NCBI RefSeq assembly: GCF_014397245.1
Contig: NZ_JACLHY010000005.1
Location: forward strand, 165,162-229,161
From: Arenibacter arenosicollis
GTDB lineage: Bacteria; Bacteroidota; Bacteroidia; Flavobacteriales; Flavobacteriaceae
Length of the DNA stretch: 64,000 bases
Direction of reading: 5' to 3'
The notes under the pieces were generated by a model. It made no database searches, was not told the DNA's origin, and saw only the letters and a program-made list of their open reading frames with translations. The position numbers were made by a program, and so were the translations under genes. Position 1 is the stretch's first letter, and every line of letters begins with the position of its first letter. Positions 55,829-64,000 of the stretch are shown piece after piece.

Positions 55829-56406
55829 AATTTTTGGGCATATCGTAAATAAACTTTGTCTGCATCTTAATAATTTTCGTGCAATACTGTGGAATGGCCT
55901 AATTTGTTCCATTTTTAGCCTTTGATTGCTATTGTTGTGTGGTATCTTCAGTATGTGTTTGTTTGGGAAATAGAATGAATTATTGGTAGTAATTAGCAGA
56001 AAGCGTACTCTTTTCCAACTATGGGTATTAGTATTTTGTTATTCTAATTCAATTGGAAAAGCTTGTTAAATTATTCTATTTTAACGGTTGCCATGACAAC
56101 TGGTATCAGACTTATTCTAATTGTCCTATATTTCTTGCTCCAGATAATTTAGACTGCCCAGGATCCTGGATTCTATGTGGATAGCGAACACTGTTGTTGT
56201 ATTCTCATAATATGTCGTTCGCTATGAATATAAGTTTATTTCCAGCTTAAATTTTATCTCTGTATTTTGTCGATGAACATTCGGGTTTAAACGAATAAGG
56301 TTAGGGTATTTTCTTTCCAGATTGTTATTACTTTATATTTGTTTTTTGTAACTTAATAGACCGTCTATAACGGTTTAAACTTAGAATGTTTTTTAACTGC
56401 AGGAAT
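55829..56406 (+). other. 578-bp intergenic region before the giant surface protein
   Basis: No supportable gene. The only item I can point to is a possible promoter element at 56334-56341. The length would allow a long 5' untranslated region. Confidence 0.5.
56334..56341 (+). promoter_or_regulatory. Possible Bacteroidota -7 promoter element
   Basis: TATATTTG matches TAnnTTTG, 65 bp ahead of the ATG of the giant gene. No TTG is found at the right spacing upstream, so the call is weak. Confidence 0.3.
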
Positions 56407-59400
56407 ATGAAACACAATTACTCCAAATCCCTATCATTTATTATCTTTTGGCTGATCTTTCTAGGATTTGGCATGCTGGTACAAGCACAGATAAATTTCT
56501 CTCAGAGTAACTTGGACTTCAATGGAAATGGAAACGCTTTAGTTACCACCTCTTTGAAATTTGGTCCGGATGGTCGGTTATATTTTGCTGAATATTCCGG
56601 TACCATCAAGGCGTTGACCATTGAAAGGAACGGTCCTAGCGATTACAAAGTTCTAAATACTGAAGTTATAACTGGAATTAACGGTATTCAAAACCATAAT
56701 GACGATGGTTCCCCAGATTCTTCAACATTAAGACAAACTACAGGTATTACAGTTGCTGGAACCTCTGCAAATCCGATTATTTATGCTACTTCCAGTGATT
56801 TTAGGATTGGTGGGGGTGTTAATGGTGGGTCTGGTGATACTGGCCTGGATACAAACTCTGGAGTTATTACCAGATTTTCTTGGAACGGAACTTCATGGGA
56901 TGTGGTAGATATAGTTAGGGGTTTGCCGCGATCGGAGGAAAACCATGCTACCAATGGATTGGAATTTGTAACGGTTAGCGGAATTGACTATCTAATTGTA
57001 GCACAAGGTGGGCACACCAATGGAGGAAGTCCATCAATTAATTTTAACTATGCAATGGAATATGCATTGTCTGCTGCCATTTTATCCGTAAATCTGGATG
57101 CTTTGGAGGCACTGCCCATTCTTAATGACAACGGTCGTAACTACATATATGATATACCAACCTTGGATGATCCAACACGTGCCAATGCAAACGGCATTAC
57201 AGATCCGGATACACCTGGTTACAACGGTATTGATGTGAATGACCCTTTTGGAGGTAATGACGGTCTTAATCAGGCCATGGTAGTACCAGGAGGTCCTGTA
57301 CAAATATTTTCCCCGGGTTATAGAAATGCCTATGACTTAGTGGTGACAGAAAGTGGAGCCGTTTATGTTACGGATAATGGTGCCAATGGAGGATGGGGTG
57401 GTTTTCCTGAGAACGAGGGGATGTCCGGAACAGTCACCAATAACTATGTTGTGGGCGAACCAGGGAGTTCCTCTTCTTCAGGGGGTGAGCAGATTAATAA
57501 CGAGGATCACCTTCAGTTGATTACTACGGATATTCAAAATTATGTTTTTGGCAGCTATTATGGAGGGCATCCAAACCCGGTAAGGGCTAATCCTAATGGG
57601 GCTGGATTATATACTACTCCAAACCCCACAAGTAATGCAGGCGCTGTTTTTAGAACGCTGATTTATGACCCCAATGGTTCGAGACCTGGGTCTACAACTG
57701 ATGCAAGCATAGCACTGCCTGCAAATTGGCCTCCAGTGCCTTCTGCCAACTTGGTTGAAGGGGATTGGAGGGGTCCAGGGATTTCCAATCCAGATGGCCC
57801 TGATGATGATCCTGTTACAATTTGGGGAACCAATACCAACGGTATTGATGAATATACGGCCTCCAACTTTAGTGGTGCTATGCAAGGAGATTTACTTGCC
57901 GGGACCAATTTACAACAGTTAAGAAGGGCAGAACTTAATCCAGACGGCAGTCTGGAGACACTAACTCCTGTTTTTGCTTCTAATTTAGGTGGCAATGCAC
58001 TTGGGGTGAGCTGTAATGGAGATTCAGATCCTTTTCCCGGAACTATTTGGGTCGGGATATACACGGGGAGTGGCGGAAATGGAAATACAGTATCCAAAAT
58101 AGTTGTGTTGGAACCTGCCGACTTAGTGAATTGTATAAGCCCAGGAGAACCTGGGTACGATGCAAATGCGGACTATGATAATGATGGATACACCAATCAG
58201 GATGAGGAACAAAATGGTAGCGATCCATGTAATGGTGGGTCACAGCCAAGCGATTTTGACAAGTCTGCGGGAGCTCCATTAGTTTCCGATCTTAATGATT
58301 TGGATGATGACAATGATGGTATATTAGATGCATTAGATCCTTTTCAATTGGGAAACCCTAATATTTCAGGTAGTGATGCATTTGTAATACCAGTAATCAA
58401 TGAGTTATTTTCAGATACTAGTCTAGGAGGATTTTTAGGCCTTGGAATGACAGGTTTAATGAATAATGGGGATGCCAATCCAAACTGGTTAAATTGGATA
58501 GATAGAAGGGACGATCCCAATGACCCCAATCCTAATGACATTTTGGGTGGGGCCATTGGTGCAATGACTGTGAATATGACTTCCGGAACCGCTTTGGGAA
58601 CTACTAATACCCAAGAAAAAGGATTTCAGTACGGGGTACAAGTAGAACAGACTAGTCCCATATTTACTGTAGCTGGTAGTTTAGGGAATTTTAACGACCC
58701 CCTACAATTATATGGAAATACGGCTGCACCCAATGGAGAGCTTGGTATTTTTATGGGCGACGGTACACAGAGCAACTATATAAAAATGGTTATTACCCAG
58801 AATGGAATAACTGCGCAGCAAGAAATTAACGATGTACCTCAGTCTTCATTAGATTTTGTGGTTCCAGTTCAAGACCGTACAAATGGTGTTGTTTTTTATT
58901 TTGTTGTAAATCCATCCAATGGCGAAGTGATCTGCGAATATACGCTTGTAGGAGGGGGCTCACGTACTACATTAGGTACCATAACAGCATCTGGTAATTT
59001 GTTGACAGCCTTGCAGCAATCATCTACCGATTTGGCCGTTGGGTTAATAGGAACGTCCAATGCATCTGGTGTGGAAGTACAAGGAACTTGGGACTTTCTT
59101 AATGTTTTGGATAGCAATCCTTTTGTAATCAATAATATTCCAAATTTGGATAGAATGATCAATTCTGCCAATGAGGTGATAAATATGGATAATTTTTTCG
59201 ATGACGATGGCAGCACGGCTAATCTTACTTATACTGTTGAGAATAACACGGATACAAGTATTGGTGCAGTTATCAATGCAAACGAATTAACATTGTCATA
59301 TCCTTCAGCTCCGGCAGTATCAGATATTACAATACGTGCTACGGATGGCGAATCCAATTTTGTGGAACAAACCTTTACCGTTACCGTTACTGATGCCCCA

Positions 59401-62400
59401 ATTGTATTATTTAGGGTGAATGCAGGTGGAGCGGAAATAGCCGCTATAGACGGAGGTATTGATTGGGAGCAAGATACACCATCCAACAACTCCACCAATC
59501 TTTCCGTTGCCGGAAGTAACCAAGCTTTTTCCTTTACAGTTAATAGTGGACCAAGTGTTCCTACTACAACCCCAGATGCTATTTTTAATACCGAAAGGGC
59601 GGACAATGTTGCAGGGGCACCAAATATGACCTATTCATTTCCGGTAGTGCAACCTGGGAATTATGAAGTAAGACTTTATATGGGTAATGGCTGGTCCGGA
59701 ACTTCAGCCCCCGGACAACGTTTATTTGATGTTCAGATGGAAGGCATTACTTATCCTGCCTTGAAGGATATAGATTTGTCGGGGACCTATGGACACCAAG
59801 TTGGTGCTGTAATAAGTCATGTTATTAAGGTAACCGATGGCACTATTGATATCTCATTTATTCATGGTAGCATTGAAAATCCTATGGTTAATGGAATTGA
59901 AATTTTGGATGCTTCCGATACAGAAACCCCAATTTATGTAAATCCCATTGCAGACCAAAAAACTAGTACAGGGGAGCAGTTGATAGGAAATTTTGGGGTT
60001 ACAGCTTATGGTGGTGATGGGAATAAACAGTATTCGGCACAAGGACTTCCACCAGGATTGGTTATTGAACCTACCAATGGTCAAATTGGAGGAACCGTTG
60101 CAATTGGGGCGGAAGTTAATAGTCCATATAATGTAATTGTAACCGTGGATGACAGCGATGGTTTAACCAATGATGCGGTAAGCATTTCCTTTGAATGGAT
60201 CATATTTGACGCTTCTTCCTATAGGGTCAACGTTGGAGGTGATCAGGTTACTGCCACGGACAATGGGGTGGATTGGAAGTTCAATAATACCAATGGAGCC
60301 TATGCATCCAGCATGTATTCTGTAAATACTGGTTTTTCCATTAATTCCAGTTTACCTTACAATAAAAGACATAGTACTTTGCCAGCCTATATTGATAACA
60401 CTACGTTCAACGGTATTTTTGCAAGAGAACGCTATGATGCCGCTGGGGGTGCCGAGATGGAATTCAAGTTTCCTTTGGAAAATGGAGATTATGTTGTGAA
60501 TCTTTATTTGGGAAATAGTTTTGAATTGGCGAAAGAAGTGGGCGATAGAATTTTCGATATTTCTTTGGAAGGAGTAATTGTGAAAGATGACCTTGATTTA
60601 ATATCGGAGTTTGGACATTTGGTAGCAGGCATGTTATCTTTCCCAGTGACACTTAGTGATGGAGAATTAAATATACTTTTCCTGCATGGAGTTGCCGAAA
60701 ATCCGATAATAAGTGCAATAGAAATTTTTGAGGTGGATACTGCCAATCCCACTTTAACTTTATCTACTATTGCGAACCAATCGAACGATATTAATGAAGT
60801 AGTTAACATTAGTGCATCTGCAGCTGGTGGTGATCCCAGTGAGGATATCTCCTATTATATTTCTGGACAACCCGAAGGTATTAGTATAAATCCAAGTAGT
60901 GGTCAAATAAGTGGGACCATAGCTGCAACTGCTTCCACTGGAGGACCAAATAGTAATGGGGTACATCAAGTAGTCGTAACTGTGGCTAAACCGGGTTCTG
61001 CCCCTGCAAGCAGAGTGCTTTCATGGACTATAGCTTCGACTTGGGTAAATAAGAATGAAGATGAGACCTACACAGGAAGACATGAAAATTCTTTCGTACA
61101 GGCAGGTAATAAATTCTATCTGATGGGTGGAAGGGAGAGTGCTAAAACGATCGATGTTTACGATTACACTTCAAATTCTTGGACATCCTTGGTTAATTCA
61201 GCTCCATTTGAATTCAACCATTTCCAAGCCACGGAGTACCAAGGATTGATATGGATAATAGGCTCTTTTAAAGATAATGCCTTTCCTACTGAAACCCCGG
61301 CTGAATATGTTTGGGCATTTGATCCGGCAAATGAAGAGTGGATTCAAGGTCCTCAAATTCCTGCCAACAGGAGAAGGGGATCTGCAGGCCTCGTTCTGCA
61401 CAATAATAAGTTTTACGTTGTGGCCGGTAACACGCAAGGACACGATGGTGGCTACGTTCCATACTTCGATGAATTTGATCCGGAAACCGGAACATGGACA
61501 GCATTGGCCGATGCTCCAAGAGCAAGAGATCATTTTGCCGCAGTTGTGATTGGAAATAAATTATATGTTTCTGGTGGGCGTTTATCCGGTGGGACAGGTG
61601 GAACATTCGCTCCTACAATTCCGGAGGTTGATGTTTATGATTTTACCACACAGAGTTGGAGTACTTTACCCGCTGGTCAAAATATTCCAACACCTAGAGG
61701 TGGTTCTTCAGCCGTTAATTTTAATGATAAATTAATGGTAATTGGAGGAGAAAGTGAAACAGCTGGACCTTCTTTGACGACAGTTGAAGAGTATAATCCG
61801 GTTTCTCAATCCTGGACTACGTTGCCTGGATTAAATTCACCAAGGCATGGAACCCAAGCTATAGTTTCTGGAAACGGAATCTTTATTTTGGCCGGTTCGC
61901 CCGTACAGGGTGGTGGAAACCAAAAGAATATGGAGTATTTTGGTGAGGATGCACCTGTTGGTAGTCCAAGTGTTGCTAGCGATTTTACTGCCTTGAGCGG
62001 TTTGTTAATAGCAGATGGAGCTACAGAATCCATCGATTTGGATATAGAAAATGGAAACGTAGGGATTATAGTAACTTCAATGGTACTATCCGGACCCAAT
62101 GCGGCCGATTTTAATATTGTCTCTGGGGAATTGACCAATCAGTTATTGAATCCAAATACTACACATCCTATTGGAATTACTCTTAATGGTACGGGGGCCA
62201 ACAGAAGTGCCATATTAACCATTAATTATGGAAATAACTCTTCCAAAGTCATTAATTTGTCCAATGCTCTAAATGTTCCAGATGTTACCGATCCTGGTAC
62301 TCAAAATAATATTGAAGGAGAAAGCGTTTCTCTCCAAATAGATGCTACTGGATCTTGTACAGATGTTACATATAGTGCAACCGGATTACCAGCAGGCCTT

Positions 62401-64000
62401 AGCATAGATGCCAATACAGGTTTAATTTCAGGAACGGTCTCTGCCGGTGGCGGGGGTAGTGGTGCCTATCAGGAAAGTAATGGATTGGTAGTTATGGAAA
62501 TGGAGAACCTAAATTTTGGAAGTAATTGGTCCGAAGAATCTTCTGTTACAGGCTTTAAAGGAACGGGTTATCTATTTAATACAGTTAATAGTTTTAGTAC
62601 TCCGGGTAATGGAACCATTACTACCCAAATTAATATCTCTACACCTGGACTTTATAGATTCCAATGGCACAATAAGATAGGTACTATAGCCCCCTCCAAT
62701 CCAAATACAGAGCATAATGACGCCTGGCTGCGTTTCCCTGATGCAGATAATTTTTTCTGTGCAGATAACACAGCTGGTACTACGGATATTAAATATCCAG
62801 GCGGAATTGGGAAAACCCCAGTGGTTAATGGGGCAACTTCAGCTGGTTGGTTTAAAATATATACTAATGTTATTGCATGGAATTGGGATACGCAAACCAG
62901 TGATAATGAACTGCAATATGTTTTTGTTCAATTTGACAATGCAGGTACCTATACCATGGAAATTGCGTCAAGATCCGATGGCCATATTATAGATCGCGCT
63001 ACCTTACATAAAGTGGATCAGAATTACAATACAACGCAATTATTTACGGCATCCGAATCTTTACAAGGGGGAGGAAGTAGTGGCGCTGCTGACAATAGTC
63101 CTTATAATGTAGAGGTTACGGTTACCGACGATTGTGTACCGCCTCAATCTACACTACTTGAATTTGTGTGGAATATTGGTGAGGCAGGAAATCAAGTTCC
63201 TGTAGCAGTATTGGAAGCTGATATCACTTCTGGTGATGCGCCCTTAACCGTTAGTTTTACAGGAAGTAATTCAACCGATGATACGGGAGTAACAGAATAT
63301 TTGTGGGACTTTAAGGATGGGACTCCAACAGAGACCACTGCAGATCCTGAACATATTTTTAATACCCCTGGTATATATGAAGTAGAGTTAACGGTTAGTG
63401 ACGGAGTTCTTTCGAATTCGACTACTTTAACCATAACAGTTAACACACCTGCTAACCAGGCACCAGTGGTTACGAACCCTGGCGAGCAGAACGGTGTTGA
63501 GGGCGACGTGGTATCGCTACAGATTGCCGCCACCGATCCGGAGGACGATGGTATGACCTATTCGGCCATTACATTGCCGACAGGGCTATCCATAGATACG
63601 GCAACAGGTCTTATCAGTGGTACTATTGCCACGGGTGCAGCCGCGAACAGTCCTTATGCTGTAGAGGTAACGGTAACGGACGACGGTACTCCTGCGGAGT
63701 CAACCACGGTCTCCTTTACCTGGAACGTAACGGATGTGCCTGTGAACCAGGCACCAGTGGTCACCAATCCAGGTGTACAGACGGGTGTTGAGGGTGATGT
63801 GATCTCTTTACAGATTGCCGCCACCGATCCGGAGGACGATGGTATGACCTATTCGGCCATTACATTGCCGACGGGGCTATCCATAGATACGGCAACAGGT
63901 CTTATCAGTGGTACTATTGCCACGGGTGCAGCCGCGAACAGTCCTTATGCTGTAGAGGTAACGGTAACGGACGACGGTACTCCTGCGGAGTCAACCACGG
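56407..64000 (+). CDS. Giant modular secreted protein (beta-propeller, Malectin, Kelch, Ig, PKD), 3' end cut
   Basis: Open from ATG 56407 to the window edge (2,531 codons, no stop). Approximate order: signal peptide 1-28; propeller-like domain 35-570; Ca-binding Asp-rich turns 583-640 (DYDNDGYTNQDEEQNGSDP); unassigned 650-900; cadherin-like 905-998; Malectin 999-1172; He_PIG Ig 1173-1267; Malectin 1267-1445; Ig 1446-1541; Kelch-type propeller 1549-1846; Ig-like 1853-1955; an Ig split by an inserted CBM-like domain (1956-2257); PKD 2261-2347; tandem 97-residue Ig repeats from 2350. It is probably a surface glycan-binding or adhesion protein. Later repeats and any T9SS sorting domain lie outside the window. 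Long antisense frames in it are shadows. Confidence 0.9.
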   Translation, partial: MKHNYSKSLSFIIFWLIFLGFGMLVQAQINFSQSNLDFNGNGNALVTTSLKFGPDGRLYFAEYSGTIKALTIERNGPSDYKVLNTEVITGINGIQNHNDDGSPDSSTLRQTTGITVAGTSANPIIYATSSDFRIGGGVNGGSGDTGLDTNSGVITRFSWNGTSWDVVDIVRGLPRSEENHATNGLEFVTVSGIDYLIVAQGGHTNGGSPSINFNYAMEYALSAAILSVNLDALEALPILNDNGRNYIYDIPTLDDPTRANANGITDPDTPGYNGIDVNDPFGGNDGLNQAMVVPGGPVQIFSPGYRNAYDLVVTESGAVYVTDNGANGGWGGFPENEGMSGTVTNNYVVGEPGSSSSSGGEQINNEDHLQLITTDIQNYVFGSYYGGHPNPVRANPNGAGLYTTPNPTSNAGAVFRTLIYDPNGSRPGSTTDASIALPANWPPVPSANLVEGDWRGPGISNPDGPDDDPVTIWGTNTNGIDEYTASNFSGAMQGDLLAGTNLQQLRRAELNPDGSLETLTPVFASNLGGNALGVSCNGDSDPFPGTIWVGIYTGSGGNGNTVSKIVVLEPADLVNCISPGEPGYDANADYDNDGYTNQDEEQNGSDPCNGGSQPSDFDKSAGAPLVSDLNDLDDDNDGILDALDPFQLGNPNISGSDAFVIPVINELFSDTSLGGFLGLGMTGLMNNGDANPNWLNWIDRRDDPNDPNPNDILGGAIGAMTVNMTSGTALGTTNTQEKGFQYGVQVEQTSPIFTVAGSLGNFNDPLQLYGNTAAPNGELGIFMGDGTQSNYIKMVITQNGITAQQEINDVPQSSLDFVVPVQDRTNGVVFYFVVNPSNGEVICEYTLVGGGSRTTLGTITASGNLLTALQQSSTDLAVGLIGTSNASGVEVQGTWDFLNVLDSNPFVINNIPNLDRMINSANEVINMDNFFDDDGSTANLTYTVENNTDTSIGAVINANELTLSYPSAPAVSDITIRATDGESNFVEQTFTVTVTDAPIVLFRVNAGGAEIAAIDGGIDWEQDTPSNNSTNLSVAGSNQAFSFTVNSGPSVPTTTPDAIFNTERADNVAGAPNMTYSFPVVQPGNYEVRLYMGNGWSGTSAPGQRLFDVQMEGITYPALKDIDLSGTYGHQVGAVISHVIKVTDGTIDISFIHGSIENPMVNGIEILDASDTETPIYVNPIADQKTSTGEQLIGNFGVTAYGGDGNKQYSAQGLPPGLVIEPTNGQIGGTVAIGAEVNSPYNVIVTVDDSDGLTNDAVSISFEWIIFDASSYRVNVGGDQVTATDNGVDWKFNNTNGAYASSMYSVNTGFSINSSLPYNKRHSTLPAYIDNTTFNGIFARERYDAAGGAEMEFKFPLENGDYVVNLYLGNSFELAKEVGDRIFDISLEGVIVKDDLDLISEFGHLVAGMLSFPVTLSDGELNILFLHGVAENPIISAIEIFEVDTANPTLTLSTIANQSNDINEVVNISASAAGGDPSEDISYYISGQPEGISINPSSGQISGTIAATASTGGPNSNGVHQVVVTVAKPGSAPASRVLSWTIASTWVNKNEDETYTGRHENSFVQAGNKFYLMGGRESAKTIDVYDYTSNSWTSLVNSAPFEFNHFQATEYQGLIWIIGSFKDNAFPTETPAEYVWAFDPANEEWIQGPQIPANRRRGSAGLVLHNNKFYVVAGNTQGHDGGYVPYFDEFDPETGTWTALADAPRARDHFAAVVIGNKLYVSGGRLSGGTGGTFAPTIPEVDVYDFTTQSWSTLPAGQNIPTPRGGSSAVNFNDKLMVIGGESETAGPSLTTVEEYNPVSQSWTTLPGLNSPRHGTQAIVSGNGIFILAGSPVQGGGNQKNMEYFGEDAPVGSPSVASDFTALSGLLIADGATESIDLDIENGNVGIIVTSMVLSGPNAADFNIVSGELTNQLLNPNTTHPIGITLNGTGANRSAILTINYGNNSSKVINLSNALNVPDVTDPGTQNNIEGESVSLQIDATGSCTDVTYSATGLPAGLSIDANTGLISGTVSAGGGGSGAYQESNGLVVMEMENLNFGSNWSEESSVTGFKGTGYLFNTVNSFSTPGNGTITTQINISTPGLYRFQWHNKIGTIAPSNPNTEHNDAWLRFPDADNFFCADNTAGTTDIKYPGGIGKTPVVNGATSAGWFKIYTNVIAWNWDTQTSDNELQYVFVQFDNAGTYTMEIASRSDGHIIDRATLHKVDQNYNTTQLFTASESLQGGGSSGAADNSPYNVEVTVTDDCVPPQSTLLEFVWNIGEAGNQVPVAVLEADITSGDAPLTVSFTGSNSTDDTGVTEYLWDFKDGTPTETTADPEHIFNTPGIYEVELTVSDGVLSNSTTLTITVNTPANQAPVVTNPGEQNGVEGDVVSLQIAATDPEDDGMTYSAITLPTGLSIDTATGLISGTIATGAAANSPYAVEVTVTDDGTPAESTTVSFTWNVTDVPVNQAPVVTNPGVQTGVEGDVISLQIAATDPEDDGMTYSAITLPTGLSIDTATGLISGTIATGAAANSPYAVEVTVTDDGTPAESTT
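63454..64000 (+). repeat. 291-bp tandem repeats encoding 97-residue Ig (He_PIG) units
   Basis: First unit 63454-63744, second from 63745 and cut by the window edge. Each begins NQAPVVTNPG and contains LQIAATDPEDDGMTYSAITL and ISGTIATGAAANSPY. From about 63520 of unit 1, the DNA of the two units differs at a single base over more than 180 bp, so the duplication is recent or is kept uniform by recombination. Confidence 0.92.

Noticed and set aside
57663..58097. Long antisense frames inside the giant surface protein gene (also near 58896-59606, 61198-61606 and 63192-63533)
   Set aside because: They mirror the Gly/Asp/Thr-rich coding strand, with Pro/Ser/Val-rich low-complexity translations, and the + frame is continuous through all of them.

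Overview
The window looks like chromosome from a marine member of the Flavobacteriaceae (Bacteroidota). The evidence is low GC, A-rich sequence ahead of start codons in place of strong Shine-Dalgarno sites, a bacillithiol gene (bshA), a NagZ/beta-lactamase fusion protein, an OmpA-type protein and a very large Malectin/Ig/PKD surface protein. The genus assignment would be a guess.

Layout. (1) 1-11.5 kb, + strand: ordinary housekeeping and envelope genes, namely a peptidoglycan amidase, an MlaD-type lipid-transport protein, a two-gene Fe-S electron-transfer module, a small conserved protein, a GH3/serine-hydrolase fusion, bshA with a PrcB-like lipoprotein, and an OmpA-family protein closed by a clear terminator. 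(2) 11.8-12.5 kb: a lone multi-pass membrane protein rich in acidic and His residues. (3) 41.4 down to 12.8 kb, - strand: a long leftward run of polysaccharide genes. In transcription order it holds a Wzx-type flippase, two glycosyltransferases, a Wzy-type polymerase, another glycosyltransferase, a hexapeptide acyltransferase, another glycosyltransferase, the UDP-L-FucNAc pathway (FnlA, an extra small cupin, FnlB, FnlC) with its likely transferase, a PglC-type initiating phosphosugar transferase overlapping a formyltransferase, a glycosyltransferase, and a FemAB-like/GT-A/FemAB-like trio. It ends in an array of seven paralogous CelD/BcsL-type GNAT-fold proteins with a JmjC-type cupin inserted. 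(4) 43.6-41.9 kb, -: a secreted beta-helix lipoprotein. (5) 49.3-44.3 kb, -: nucleotide-sugar enzymes for UDP-GlcA, UDP-GalA, UDP-GalNAc and UDP-GalNAcA. (6) 49.5-55.8 kb, +: a PglE-like aminotransferase, a PglF-like 4,6-dehydratase, Wza and Wzc. (7) 56.4 kb to the window end, +: one open reading frame of more than 2,530 codons for a giant modular surface protein, cut by the window edge inside near-identical 291-bp tandem repeats.

Together, regions 3-6 describe a Wzx/Wzy-dependent capsule or exopolysaccharide system. A 4-amino (perhaps N-formylated) sugar would be loaded on the lipid carrier by the PglC-type enzyme. L-FucNAc and uronic acids would be added by the glycosyltransferases, the unit flipped by Wzx, polymerised by Wzy and exported through Wzc/Wza.

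The most unusual part is 12.8-25.7 kb. Nine GNAT-fold proteins (seven paralogs plus two FemAB-like) sit in 13 kb with a JmjC-type cupin and one glycosyltransferase. I cannot assign their chemistry. The seven-gene array, with its own C-terminal accessory segment, is the best candidate here for an undescribed polysaccharide- or peptide-decorating system.
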